This document shows, piece by piece, positions 17,253 to 26,003 of a stretch of 61,944 bases of DNA; position 1 is the first letter of the stretch; the number at the start of each line of letters is the position of its first letter. Both the position numbers and the translations under genes were made by a program. The stretch is from Thermodesulfobacteriota bacterium. GTDB lineage: Bacteria; Desulfobacterota; BSN033; UBA1163. The notes under the pieces were generated by a model that was given only the letters and a program-made list of their open reading frames with translations, searched no databases and was not told the DNA's origin. Location: NCBI GenBank assembly GCA_026415035.1, contig JAOAHX010000003.1, forward strand, positions 160,320 through 222,263, written 5' to 3'.

Positions 17253-17282
17253 AAAAAGCCCTCCCCCGTGGGAGGGCTTTTT
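17253..17282. terminator. Bidirectional rho-independent terminator
   Basis: AAAAAGCCCTCCC-CCGT-GGGAGGGCTTTTT: a perfect 13-bp stem with a four-base loop, with A and T tracts forming its base, so it can work on both strands. It lies between the converging Hsp20-like gene (+) and nrdJ (-). Confidence 0.9.
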
Positions 17283-17286
17283 AATT

Positions 17287-19410
17287 TCAGTAGGGACAGA
17301 GGCCAGCCGGACATCCCCCTGAATATTCGGTCTCCACGAGGAAGGGCCCTCCCAGAGGTTGATCCGCATCCCCTATCACGGTGTCGAAAGAAAGGACTTG
17401 CCCTTTCTTCGACCCATAACGGTAGACCGTGATCCCCTTGCATCTTAGCCGATAGGCCTGAAGGTAGATCTTCTTGATATCCTCTACGGTTGCCTCCGGA
17501 GGGAGGTTGATCGTCTTGGAGACCGAATTGTCCGTATGGCGCTGAAAGGCCGCTTGAAGCTTGAGGTGCTGGTCGGGTTGAAGATCGAAGGCAGTCACAA
17601 AGAGCCTCCTCACATCGGAAGGTATCTTTTTCATACCTTGGATGGATCCCCGGCCCGCAATCTCCGCCAGAAGTTCCCGGGTGAAAAATCCTTTCTCCCG
17701 GGCCATGGCCTCGAAGATCGGATGGACCTCAAAGAGTCTCGTCCCCGAAAGGACGTTCCTCACATAGGTCACGGCGAAGAGGGGTTCGATCCCGCTCGAA
17801 CAGCCGGCGATGATGCTGATCGTCCCAGTAGGAGCCACGGTATTGACCGTAGCATTTCTCAACCGAAGTCCCTTCCCGGGATAAATGGACCTTTCGTAAT
17901 TCGGGAAAACCCCCCGCTCTTCGGCAAGGGCTTGAGACGCCTTCAAGGACTCCTGGTGGAAGAAACGCATCAATTTCGATCCGAAGGCATAGGCCTCTTC
18001 CGATCCATAAGGAATCCCGAGGAGAATGAGGAGGTCGGCAAACCCCATCACCCCCAACCCCACCTTTCGATTTCCCATCGTTATCTCCCGGATCTCCGGA
18101 AGAGGGAAACGATTGACCTCGATCACGTCGTCGAGGAATCTTATCCCCCAGACGATGGTCTCTTTTAATTTCTCCCAATCCATCCGATTTCCCCTGACCA
18201 TCTTGGCGAGATTGATCGAGGCCAGGTTGCAACTCTCGTAAGGGAGCAAAGGCAGCTCCCCGCAGGGGTTGACCGATTCTATTTTGCCGATCTCCGGTGT
18301 GGGGTTTCTTCGGTTGATCTCGTCCAAAAAGATCACCCCTGGATCGCCCGTATGCCAAGCGGAATAGGCGAGGAGGTCGAAGACGGGCTTGGCCTTGATC
18401 CTTTTCTTCTGGCCAGTTCTCGGATGGACGAGGTCATAGGAACCGTCTTTAATCACGGCCTCCATAAATCGATCGGTGATCCCAACGGAGAGATTGAAGT
18501 TGGAAAACCTCTCCCCCTTCAGCTTGCATTCGATGAATTCCACGATATCCGGATGATCGCACCGAAGCACGCCCATGTTTGCTCCCCGTCGCCTTCCACC
18601 CTGGACGATCACTCCGGTGGCATGGTCAAAAATGGACATAAAAGAGACCGGGCCTGAGGCCTCACCCTTGGTCGTCAAGACCAAATCTCCCCTTGGACGC
18701 AACCTCGAAAAATCGAACCCCGTTCCCCCACCCGTTTGATGGATGATCGCCATCTGGCTGAGGGCCTTGAAGATGCCCTCGATGGAGTCCTCCACGGGGA
18801 TCACGAAACAGGCAGAGAGCTGGCCGAAGGAGGTCCCGGCGTTCATGAGGGTAGGAGAGTTGGGAAGAAACTCGAGACCCCTCATCATCAGATAGAATCG
18901 ATCCTCTACCTCTTGAACCTTATCCAACGAGTTAAACTCCCCTTCTGCCCGGGCGACATGGGAGGCCACCCTGCGAAACATCTCGCTCGGGGTTTCGATG
19001 ACCTTCCTCTGGTCGTCTTTCAGGAGGTATCGCCTCCGTAGGACCTCCATGGCGGGAATGGAGAGCTTAAGGTCGTCAACGACCCTCAGCGCCCGTTTTG
19101 TCATCCGGATATCACTTCGCCTCTCTCGATAGAGGATGTAGGCCCGTGCGATTTGGATATACCCCTCCTCCATCAAGACGGTTTCTACAAGGTCCTGAAT
19201 CGCCTCCACGCTTGGAACGCGATCTCCCGTGGGGGCCTCAAGCCTTTTTACCACCTTTTCCGATATCGAAGAGGCGACCCGCTTCGATCGTTCCCCGTCC
19301 TTGAGCACCTCCAGAGCCGCCTTCTCAATAGCGGCCTCGATCCTGCTCGGATCAAACGGGGCCAAAGAACCGTCTCTCTTTTTGACCTGCTCAGGTCTCA
19401 TAGGGTTCAC
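17287..19410 (-). CDS. nrdJ: Adenosylcobalamin-dependent ribonucleotide reductase (class II)
   Basis: A 707-residue reductase that makes deoxynucleotides with a cobalamin-generated thiyl radical, so it works with or without oxygen. An ATP-cone domain fills residues 5-95 (VKKRDGSLAPFDPSRIE). The catalytic barrel has SACFVIPVEDS, NPCGELPLLPYESCN (radical Cys and Glu) and NTVAPTGTISIIAGCSSGIE. The C-terminus ends in a redox Cys pair, GGCPAGLCPY. The upstream cobO gene, 27 nt away, supplies adenosylated corrinoid, which fits co-regulation. Confidence 0.95.
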   Translation of the reverse strand: MNPMRPEQVKKRDGSLAPFDPSRIEAAIEKAALEVLKDGERSKRVASSISEKVVKRLEAPTGDRVPSVEAIQDLVETVLMEEGYIQIARAYILYRERRSDIRMTKRALRVVDDLKLSIPAMEVLRRRYLLKDDQRKVIETPSEMFRRVASHVARAEGEFNSLDKVQEVEDRFYLMMRGLEFLPNSPTLMNAGTSFGQLSACFVIPVEDSIEGIFKALSQMAIIHQTGGGTGFDFSRLRPRGDLVLTTKGEASGPVSFMSIFDHATGVIVQGGRRRGANMGVLRCDHPDIVEFIECKLKGERFSNFNLSVGITDRFMEAVIKDGSYDLVHPRTGQKKRIKAKPVFDLLAYSAWHTGDPGVIFLDEINRRNPTPEIGKIESVNPCGELPLLPYESCNLASINLAKMVRGNRMDWEKLKETIVWGIRFLDDVIEVNRFPLPEIREITMGNRKVGLGVMGFADLLILLGIPYGSEEAYAFGSKLMRFFHQESLKASQALAEERGVFPNYERSIYPGKGLRLRNATVNTVAPTGTISIIAGCSSGIEPLFAVTYVRNVLSGTRLFEVHPIFEAMAREKGFFTRELLAEIAGRGSIQGMKKIPSDVRRLFVTAFDLQPDQHLKLQAAFQRHTDNSVSKTINLPPEATVEDIKKIYLQAYRLRCKGITVYRYGSKKGQVLSFDTVIGDADQPLGGPFLVETEYSGGCPAGLCPY

Positions 19411-19437
19411 CTTCTTGCCCGGGGTTTCGCTCCACGG

Positions 19438-19995
19438 TCAGTAATCGATGCCAGGCTGTGGCTCTATCCCTTGCCGGTAGGCATGTTTTACCTCAAGAAT
19501 TTCGCTGACGGTATCCGCCAGCTCAATCACCCGGGGATGGGCATCCCTCCCCGTAAGCACCAGGTGCATATGAGGGGGTTTTTTCCGGATTATCTCCAGA
19601 ACCTGATCCAGGTCCACCAAATGGAGTCGAAGGGCATTGTTGATCTCATCGAGGATGAGTAGATCGATCTCTTCGGAATCGAGCTTCTGGTGAACAAGCT
19701 GTATTGCCTCCTGGGCACTTCGCCGATGCTCTTTAAAGGGGTAGGGATTTCCCTGAATCCCGCAAAATCCCTTTCCCGTCGGAATCAATTCGACGGGGCA
19801 ATCCATCTTTTTGACGCCATCCCACTCCCCGGTGTAGAGATCGCCCTTCATGAACTGGATGATCACCACCTTCATCCCGTGCCCGCAGGCCCTTATCGCC
19901 ATTCCTAAGGCCGCAGTCGTCTTTCCCTTCCCCTGGCCTGTAATGACGACCACCAGGCCCTTTCTCTCCTTCGGAGTCAACCGGTTCACGTTCAT
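19438..19995 (-). CDS. cobO: Corrinoid adenosyltransferase (CobO/BtuR type)
   Basis: ATP:co(I)rrinoid adenosyltransferase with the P-loop GQGKGKTTAA near its N-terminus and the blocks VVIIQFMKGD and DLLILDEINNALR typical of the CobA/CobO/BtuR family. I start it at the ATG at 19995 (185 residues), which places the P-loop where the family has it. The frame extends to an ATG at 20070, but the extra 25 residues have no family similarity that I recognise and neither start has a strong ribosome binding site. It forms a two-gene unit with nrdJ. Confidence 0.93.
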   Translation of the reverse strand: MNVNRLTPKERKGLVVVITGQGKGKTTAALGMAIRACGHGMKVVIIQFMKGDLYTGEWDGVKKMDCPVELIPTGKGFCGIQGNPYPFKEHRRSAQEAIQLVHQKLDSEEIDLLILDEINNALRLHLVDLDQVLEIIRKKPPHMHLVLTGRDAHPRVIELADTVSEILEVKHAYRQGIEPQPGIDY

Positions 19996-20121
19996 ATTTC
20001 GTTTCCCTAAACTTAAAATAATGCTTTTTTGGGCAGGGGTCAAACAGAGAGGGACCATGCCATATTCCACTTGAAAGATGCCTTGGGATGCTTATTTTTA
20101 GATTGAAAGGAGTGATGAAAG

Positions 20122-20256
20122 ATGAAACAAAGGGTCAAAAAGAGGGAACATAAAACGAAAAGTCCGGTGTTGACCTACTACGACTGCTGTTGGTTCGGCC
20201 CTGCCCAACATAGGGTCTGTTGCGGAGGTTTTTGTGGTCCCCAATGGGGTAGATAA
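20122..20256 (+). CDS. Small Cys-rich peptide, 44 residues, function unknown
   Basis: Open frame from the ATG at 20122 to TAA, preceded by GAAAGGAGTG, a good ribosome binding site. The N-terminal third is strongly basic (Lys/Arg). The rest has two Cys pairs and a single Cys in an aromatic, Gly-rich context: YYDCCWFG, then VCCGGFCGPQWGR. No signal peptide is seen. It is divergent from cobO and followed by an 80-nt gap. It could be a metal- or heme-binding peptide, a secreted modified peptide precursor, or noise; the ribosome binding site and the Cys pattern favour a real gene. Confidence 0.5.
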   Translation: MKQRVKKREHKTKSPVLTYYDCCWFGPAQHRVCCGGFCGPQWGR

Positions 20257-20336
20257 TTGGTAAATCTACCCGCGGAGAGGAGGCCCAAATCAAAAGGGGT
20301 TGGGTTTAAAATCAGATAAGGTAGGGAAAAAGGCAA

Positions 20337-20885
20337 TCACTTCACCCTAACAAAAGGAAAGGCTTCTTTCATCGCCTTGGTGATCAGACTCACGCCTGCC
20401 CAGTTGGCGATCGTCTCGATCACGACAATCATTTCGGGATCTCGGAAGCTCACGTGGGCTTCCTTCCCGAATTTTTCAAGGTTTTCGATCAGAAATTCGG
20501 CGATTCCCTTCTCGACTTCCTGGCTGGAAAAATCTCCTTTGTGTCCCCTCCTTCTCACTCTCACATAGAACCTCTGCTCCCCTATCCTCTCGACATAGGG
20601 AAGGAGGACCTCTTTCAATCGATCCATAAATTGAGGAAGCTCGAAATAGAAGGTTCGCTCTAACGGCACGATCTGACTGATAAAGTTAATCCGTTCGGGC
20701 TCCTCCTGCCTCATCCTCTCCATCTTTTCGAGAAAGAGGTTCACATCTTCCACATGGCCAAGGAGGACATCCTTGAACCCGGATCTCTTGAATTCACCGT
20801 GTTGGCTCAAGAAATGGAGGGCCTTCTTTTCTTGTCCCCAATAGGTAGAAATGAGAAGGTTCGATTCTTTCACCGACTTTTGCAC
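20337..20885 (-). CDS. THUMP-domain protein
   Basis: A 182-residue protein. The C-terminal half has the THUMP pattern: RFYVRVRRRGHKGDFSSQEV, then VSFRDPEMIVVIETIANWAGVSLI. THUMP domains bind tRNA acceptor stems in enzymes that thiolate, methylate or acetylate tRNA (ThiI, Trm11, TAN1). Here there is no catalytic domain, as in the TAN1-type adaptor, so I infer an RNA-binding accessory protein. It lies downstream of the CapA-like gene on the same strand, 72 nt away. Confidence 0.75.
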   Translation of the reverse strand: MQKSVKESNLLISTYWGQEKKALHFLSQHGEFKRSGFKDVLLGHVEDVNLFLEKMERMRQEEPERINFISQIVPLERTFYFELPQFMDRLKEVLLPYVERIGEQRFYVRVRRRGHKGDFSSQEVEKGIAEFLIENLEKFGKEAHVSFRDPEMIVVIETIANWAGVSLITKAMKEAFPFVRVK

Positions 20886-20957
20886 CCCCTTTTCCTTCGA
20901 CTCCGGTTTTCACCGCCTTGGGCTCTTCAGTCAATCCCCGTCCCTTCGCTCCAACGA

Positions 20958-22064
20958 TCAATGCAGGGAGATGACGTACCTTTCGGTCAGCATCACCCTC
21001 ACCCCGAATCTCTCGCCCTCCCTGTTCAAAAGATGGGTCAACCAAACCCTTTCCTCCTGAGTAGTTAGATTGACCCGGAGGGATCGGATCCGGGTGGGAA
21101 CCATCTCAAGACGGAGCAACTTTCCCGTGGAGGGATCTAATCTCGGAAGATAGATGAGGCCCAGATCGGCCCGGTAAGAGGCGTACCCACCGATCCCTTC
21201 ATAATCGTTTAAAAAATCGCCGCAACCATAGAGGATGAGCTTTCCTTTATAGACCTCGAATCCCTTTACGTGGTGGGAGGAATGGCCATGGATGAGGTCC
21301 ACGGCCGCCTCATCGATCAGTCGATGGGCAAAATCGATCTCCCTAAGAGGAATCGAATACCCCCAGTTTCCACCCCAATGGATCGAGGCCACGACAATAT
21401 CGCCCTTCTCCTTCACCCACCTGACCTCTTCCCCGATCCGTTCAAGAATCTCCTCCGAATAGGATGGGAGCAGATTGACACCAGGGCTTTTATCAGAGGC
21501 GGCCCACTCCAAGGGGATCCCGCTCGTGGTCGACCCGAAAGAGAAGACGATCACCTTCCCCCTTCCTTCGATCTCGATAATAGCCGGCCTTTGGGCCTCT
21601 TTAAGGTCCATCCCTGCACCGGCGGTCTTTATCCCTGCCTTCCGAAGCGTCTCAAGGGTCTCTTTGAGCCCTGTGTAACCCCAATCGAGGACATGATTGT
21701 TGGCAAGGACGCAGAGGTCGATCTTGGCCGTGGTGAGGACCCCGATATTTTCTGGGTGCATTCGATAATGGACCTCCTTTCCCCGCCAACAATCGTCGCT
21801 TTGGGTGATGCTCGTTTCGAGGTTGATCACCCTCAGATCGGGGCCCATCCGCTGAACCACCTCCAAGATGTCTCCCCAAATATATCGGGGTGAAACGGGA
21901 CGGGGGATCGGGCCGCTTGCCTCCTCAGCGAGGGCCACATAGACCCTTGCGTCTTTGACATAACCCTCGTGTAACGTCGGATCGCTCGGATGGGGAAGGA
22001 TCTGGTCGATTCCCCTTCCGGTCATGACATCCCCTGTTAGAAAAAGGGTGATGGAGTCGGACAT
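20958..22064 (-). CDS. CapA-family (poly-gamma-glutamate synthesis-type) metallophosphatase-like protein
   Basis: A 368-residue protein of the PGA_cap family, a calcineurin-like fold. Motifs are FLTGDVMTGRG, VINLETSI, VLANNHVLDWG and SIHWGGNWGY with HGHSSHHVKG, i.e. the metal-binding Asp, Asn and His positions. Usual CapA proteins are membrane anchored; this one has no signal peptide or membrane helix, so a cytoplasmic hydrolase is possible. No capB or capC is nearby, so a role in polyglutamate capsule is not supported by context. Confidence 0.85.
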   Translation of the reverse strand: MSDSITLFLTGDVMTGRGIDQILPHPSDPTLHEGYVKDARVYVALAEEASGPIPRPVSPRYIWGDILEVVQRMGPDLRVINLETSITQSDDCWRGKEVHYRMHPENIGVLTTAKIDLCVLANNHVLDWGYTGLKETLETLRKAGIKTAGAGMDLKEAQRPAIIEIEGRGKVIVFSFGSTTSGIPLEWAASDKSPGVNLLPSYSEEILERIGEEVRWVKEKGDIVVASIHWGGNWGYSIPLREIDFAHRLIDEAAVDLIHGHSSHHVKGFEVYKGKLILYGCGDFLNDYEGIGGYASYRADLGLIYLPRLDPSTGKLLRLEMVPTRIRSLRVNLTTQEERVWLTHLLNREGERFGVRVMLTERYVISLH

Positions 22065-22225
22065 CTAATCCCTCCCAATTTTATTTTAAATAGGCTCTTC
22101 GGATTAGGGCAATATCCGATCTTCTATTAGGAGGAGATGAGAGGTGGACAAAGAAGCCCTAAAACGGTATGATGAGTTGAGGGCTTTCGAAAAAGTTCCG
22201 GTTTGTAGGTCTGAGGCTCAAGAGG

Positions 22226-22735
22226 ATGCCCAAGGCTTCCAAGGTGATTGTCCGTTTGAGGGTCAATGGGGAAGATCACCGGATCGCCATCGACCCCCGC
22301 CGGACCCTTCTCGACCTGCTCAGAGACGATCTCGAATTGACCGGGGCCAAGAGGGGATGCAACGAAGGGACATGCGGGGCCTGCACCGTCCTCCTCGATG
22401 GCCAGGCCATCTATGCCTGCATGACCCTTGCGATCGATTGCGAAGGGAAGTCCATCGAGACCATCGAGGGGCTCGAAAAGAACGGGAGGCTCCACCCGGT
22501 CCAGCAGGCCTTCCTCGACCACGATGCCCTTCAGTGCGGTTTCTGCACCCCGGGTCAGATCATGTCTGCTGTGGCCCTGCTCCGGAAATATCCCGTGCCC
22601 ACCGTGGAGCAAATCGAAGGCCACCTCTCGGGAAACCTTTGCCGTTGCGGCTCGTATCCTAAAATCCTCAAAGCCGTCCTTCAGGCTGGTGAGGTCCTTC
22701 GGAGGGAGAAAAGGAGAGATGGCCAAGGTCATTAA
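22226..22735 (+). CDS. Molybdenum hydroxylase, [2Fe-2S] small subunit
   Basis: A 169-residue iron-sulfur subunit of the xanthine oxidase family. It has the plant-type [2Fe-2S] motif CNEGTCGACTVLLDGQAIYAC and the second cluster motif CGFCTPGQIM with CRCGSYPKI. It passes electrons from the molybdenum site to FAD. The start is the ATG at 22226, with AAGAGG just ahead. Its last 17 nt overlap the large subunit. It is the first gene of a three-gene operon. Confidence 0.93.
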   Translation: MPKASKVIVRLRVNGEDHRIAIDPRRTLLDLLRDDLELTGAKRGCNEGTCGACTVLLDGQAIYACMTLAIDCEGKSIETIEGLEKNGRLHPVQQAFLDHDALQCGFCTPGQIMSAVALLRKYPVPTVEQIEGHLSGNLCRCGSYPKILKAVLQAGEVLRREKRRDGQGH

Positions 22736-25010
22736 AGTGGAAAGGGAGTTCGAAGGCCACCGCTTCGAAGAGTATGCGGTGTTCGAAAGAGAGGAGCTCC
22801 GACCCTGGGGATCTGAAAGCGATCTCAAAATCGTCAGCAAGCAGCAGAGGCGGATCGACGGTAGGAAACGGGTCACCGGCCGCGCGATCTATACGGCTGA
22901 CATGAAGCTTCCCCGGATGCTTTACGGAAAGATCCTCCGAAGCCCTCTTCCACACGCAAAGATCAAAAAGATCGAGACCCGGAAGGCCGAGAGCCTTCCG
23001 GGCGTCCGCCTCGTCCTCACCTTCAAAAATGCCCCCAAAATCCCATTTTACGACGGACAGTCCTTCCTTTTCGATAGGACGCTCCGGTATGCCGGCGACG
23101 AGATCGCCTGCGTCATCGCGGAGGAAGAGGAGATCTGCGAGGAGGCCCTCGGGCTTATCGAGGTCGATTACCTCCCCCTCCCCTTCGTCCTCGACCCCGA
23201 GGAGGCCCTCAAACCGGGCGCTCCAAAGATTCATCCCAATGGAAATCTCTTCAGGGGCGAGCCCGAAATTTATGAACGCGGGGACGTAGAAAAGGGGTTG
23301 AAGGAGGCGAGCATCGTCGTCGAGGACGTCTTCAGGACCCAGACCGCCCTCCACAACTCCCTTGAGACGCACGGAAGCCTCGCCCTCTGGGAGGGGGACC
23401 GTCTCACGGTCTGGGATTCCACCCAACACATCTTCGGGGTCCGGGAAGCCCTCTCGGAACTTCTCCAACTACCTCTCCACAAAGTTCGGGTCATTCAGAA
23501 CCATATGGGAGGCGGTTTCGGAAGCAAGACGCGGCTCGGAAAGTATACCCTCCTTGCGGCCATCGCAAGCCGGATGACCGACCGGCCCGTGAGGATCCTC
23601 CTCGACCGCCATGAAGAGAATCTTTCCACGGGCAACCGGCCCTCGAGCCTCCAATACCTAAGGATCGGCGCCAAAGAGGACGGAACCCTGACCGCCATCG
23701 ATCTCAAGGTGATTTCAGCAGGAGGGGCCTACATCGTCTGGCCTCCTGCCGTGGGTGGGCCGGTGAGGCAGCTCTATGCCTGCCCCAATGTGAGGACCGT
23801 TCAGTATACCGTCTTTACCAATACGGGACCCATGTCGGCTTTCAGGGCTCCAGGTTATGTAGAAGGGACCTTCGCCCTCGAATCCTTAATGGACGAGTTG
23901 GCAAAGAGGTTGGGGATCGATCCCCTCGACCTCCGATTGAAAAATTACGCCGATCATGATCAAGTGACCGGAAGGCCCTACTCCTCCAAAAACCTGAGGG
24001 AGGCCTACCGGATCGGTGCAGAGAGGATCGGATGGCAGAGGCGAGAAAGGACGATGGAAGGGCCCAAAAGAAAGGGCTTCGGAATGGCCTCGCAGATCTG
24101 GGGGGGAAGCGGAGGGCCTCCTGCCCATGCCCTGATCAAGATAAATCCTGACGGAACAGCCACCGTCATTGCCGGCACACAGGAGATCGGAACCGGCACC
24201 CTGACGGCCTTGGCCCAGATCGCTGCAGAAGAACTGGGCTTTCCCATCGAAAACATTTCGGTGGAGATCGGCGATACCCAAACCGGCCCCTACGCTCCGG
24301 TGAGCGCAGGGAGCATGAGCCTCGCAAGCGTTGGGCCAGCCGTCCGTCAGGCGGCCCACGACGCTCGCAACCAAATACTCGACCTCTTCTCCCAATTGCT
24401 TAACATCCCTCCGGAGTCCCTCACCATCCAGAATTCCAGGATCCATAGCCCTTTCCTCAAGGAACCGATCCAGGTGAAGGACCTCCTCTCTCCCCTGGGG
24501 GACTACATGATCATCGGCCGCGGAAGCCGCAGCCCAAATCCCCAGGACGTTAACGTCAATACCTTCGGGGCCCAGTTTGCCGAGGTCGAGGTGGATATCG
24601 AGATGGGAGAAGTAGAGGTGAAGAAGATCGTGGCCGTCCACGATTCTGGAAGGATCGTCAACCCCTTGACCTGTTCGAGTCAGATCGAAGGGGGAGTCCT
24701 TCAGGGAATTGGATTCGCCCTGACGGAGAATCGCATCGTCGATCGGGTCACAGGTTCGGTGCTTACCGGAGATCTCGAAAATTATAAGATCCCAACCCTA
24801 TCCGATTGTCCTGAATTGGTGGTGGAGATGATCGATTCACCAGATGCTCGCGCAAATAATCTGGCTTCAAAAGGGGTGGGAGAACCCCCGATCATTCCAA
24901 CCGCGGCCGCGATCGGAAATGCCGTCGCAGACGCCCTCGGCTGCCGGATCAAGGAACTTCCCATTACGAGGGGAAAAGTGCTCTCTATAATTCAAAAGGG
25001 TCGGAGATGA
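22719..25010 (+). CDS. Molybdenum hydroxylase, molybdopterin-binding large subunit
   Basis: A 763-residue catalytic subunit of the xanthine oxidase family. I start at the ATG at 22719 with AAAAGGAG upstream; the frame is open further 5', but there it overlaps the small subunit. Landmarks: GGGFGSKTRLGKYTLLAAI (cofactor loop), GPMSAFRAPGYVEG and the C-terminal GVGEPPIIPTAAAIGNAV with the catalytic Glu. The AYxCSFR loop of aerobic CO dehydrogenase is absent, so this is not CoxL. The FAD subunit type points to an aldehyde, aromatic acyl-CoA or N-heterocycle hydroxylase; substrate unknown. Confidence 0.92.
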   Translation: MAKVIKVEREFEGHRFEEYAVFEREELRPWGSESDLKIVSKQQRRIDGRKRVTGRAIYTADMKLPRMLYGKILRSPLPHAKIKKIETRKAESLPGVRLVLTFKNAPKIPFYDGQSFLFDRTLRYAGDEIACVIAEEEEICEEALGLIEVDYLPLPFVLDPEEALKPGAPKIHPNGNLFRGEPEIYERGDVEKGLKEASIVVEDVFRTQTALHNSLETHGSLALWEGDRLTVWDSTQHIFGVREALSELLQLPLHKVRVIQNHMGGGFGSKTRLGKYTLLAAIASRMTDRPVRILLDRHEENLSTGNRPSSLQYLRIGAKEDGTLTAIDLKVISAGGAYIVWPPAVGGPVRQLYACPNVRTVQYTVFTNTGPMSAFRAPGYVEGTFALESLMDELAKRLGIDPLDLRLKNYADHDQVTGRPYSSKNLREAYRIGAERIGWQRRERTMEGPKRKGFGMASQIWGGSGGPPAHALIKINPDGTATVIAGTQEIGTGTLTALAQIAAEELGFPIENISVEIGDTQTGPYAPVSAGSMSLASVGPAVRQAAHDARNQILDLFSQLLNIPPESLTIQNSRIHSPFLKEPIQVKDLLSPLGDYMIIGRGSRSPNPQDVNVNTFGAQFAEVEVDIEMGEVEVKKIVAVHDSGRIVNPLTCSSQIEGGVLQGIGFALTENRIVDRVTGSVLTGDLENYKIPTLSDCPELVVEMIDSPDARANNLASKGVGEPPIIPTAAAIGNAVADALGCRIKELPITRGKVLSIIQKGRR

Positions 25011-25972
25011 GGCCCTTCGAATTCTTCACCCCTTCCACGATCTCCGAAGCGATAAGGCTCTTAAACAAGCCGCACTCCTATCCTCTCGCAGGGGGGACCG
25101 ACCTTTTGGGAGAATTGAAGAGGGGAATTCGGAGGGTCGATCGGATGGTCAATCTCAAGGCCATCCCTCGATTGAAGAAAATCGTTGAAGGGAAAATGGT
25201 GCGAATCGGTGGCCTCGTTACCCTCGCAGAGATCGAGGAGGCCCCCCTTTTTGCCAAAAGCTTTCCTTTGCTTTCCCAGGCCGCCTCCCTCGTTGCGTCT
25301 AAGCAGCTTCGAAACCTGGGCACCCTGGCGGGTAATCTTCTCCAGCGCCCCCGATGCTGGTATTACCGGAACGCCCCCTTCCATTGCTGGCTTAAAGGGG
25401 GAAGGGCCTGTTTCGCCATCGGAGGCGAGAATGCTTACCATGCCATCTTAGGAGCCGGTCATTGCCAGGCGGTCCATCCCTCGGACCTGGCCCCAGCGCT
25501 GATCGCTTTGGATTCCGAGGTGGAGATCGTGGGACCGAAAGGGAGGCGGAGAATCCCCCTCGAAGCGCTCTACCGGAATCCAACTGAAAGGGATCGTCAG
25601 GTGACCCTCCTGAAACGGAACGAGATCATCACCGCCGTCCTCTTGAACCGGCCTTTTAAGGGTTCTAAGGGGATCTTTCTCAAGGCCGGTGATCGAAAGG
25701 CCTGGTCCTTTGCCCTTGTGAGCGTCGCGGCCTTCCTCATCCTCAAGGGTGGGAAGGTTTCGAGCCTTCGCCTCGTTTTGGGCGGGGTCGCACCCTATCC
25801 TTGGAGGGTAAAGGAGGTGGAAGGGTTCCTCGAAGGAAAGCAGCCCTCGGAGGAACGGATCAGGAGGGCGAGCGAAATGGCCTTGGCGAAGGCGAGGCCC
25901 TTGAAGGAGAATGGCTATAAGATCCCTCTGGCCAAGGCCTTGATCGAGAAGGCCTTGACCTCCCTTCTCTGA
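25007..25972 (+). CDS. Molybdenum hydroxylase, FAD subunit with extra four-Cys insertion
   Basis: A 321-residue FAD-binding subunit of the CoxM/XdhB fold (YPLAGGTDLLGELKRG and GTLAGNLLQRP bind FAD). Cysteines 117, 127, 135 and 153 fall in one insertion (RCWYYR, FHCWLKGGRACF, GHCQAVHPSD). The same insertion carries an additional [4Fe-4S] cluster in 4-hydroxybenzoyl-CoA reductase beta and in PaoB/YagS aldehyde oxidoreductase, so a third cluster type is likely here. It overlaps the large subunit by ATGA. Confidence 0.92.
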   Translation: MRPFEFFTPSTISEAIRLLNKPHSYPLAGGTDLLGELKRGIRRVDRMVNLKAIPRLKKIVEGKMVRIGGLVTLAEIEEAPLFAKSFPLLSQAASLVASKQLRNLGTLAGNLLQRPRCWYYRNAPFHCWLKGGRACFAIGGENAYHAILGAGHCQAVHPSDLAPALIALDSEVEIVGPKGRRRIPLEALYRNPTERDRQVTLLKRNEIITAVLLNRPFKGSKGIFLKAGDRKAWSFALVSVAAFLILKGGKVSSLRLVLGGVAPYPWRVKEVEGFLEGKQPSEERIRRASEMALAKARPLKENGYKIPLAKALIEKALTSLL

Positions 25973-26003
25973 GCGAACCCAAAGAAAATTTTCCCTCGAG
26001 GCC

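Noticed and set aside
20071-20121. A cobalamin riboswitch upstream of cobO-nrdJ.
   Set aside because: The gap to the divergent small ORF is only about 50 nt, too short for the aptamer, and no B12-box-like sequence is visible.
22428-22718. Upstream extension of the hydroxylase large subunit frame.
   Set aside because: It lies entirely over the [2Fe-2S] subunit in another frame. The ATG at 22719 has a good ribosome binding site and the right N-terminus.
22719-25972. Aerobic CO dehydrogenase (CoxSLM).
   Set aside because: The AYxCSFR active-site loop is missing in the large subunit, and the FAD subunit is of the type with an additional cluster.
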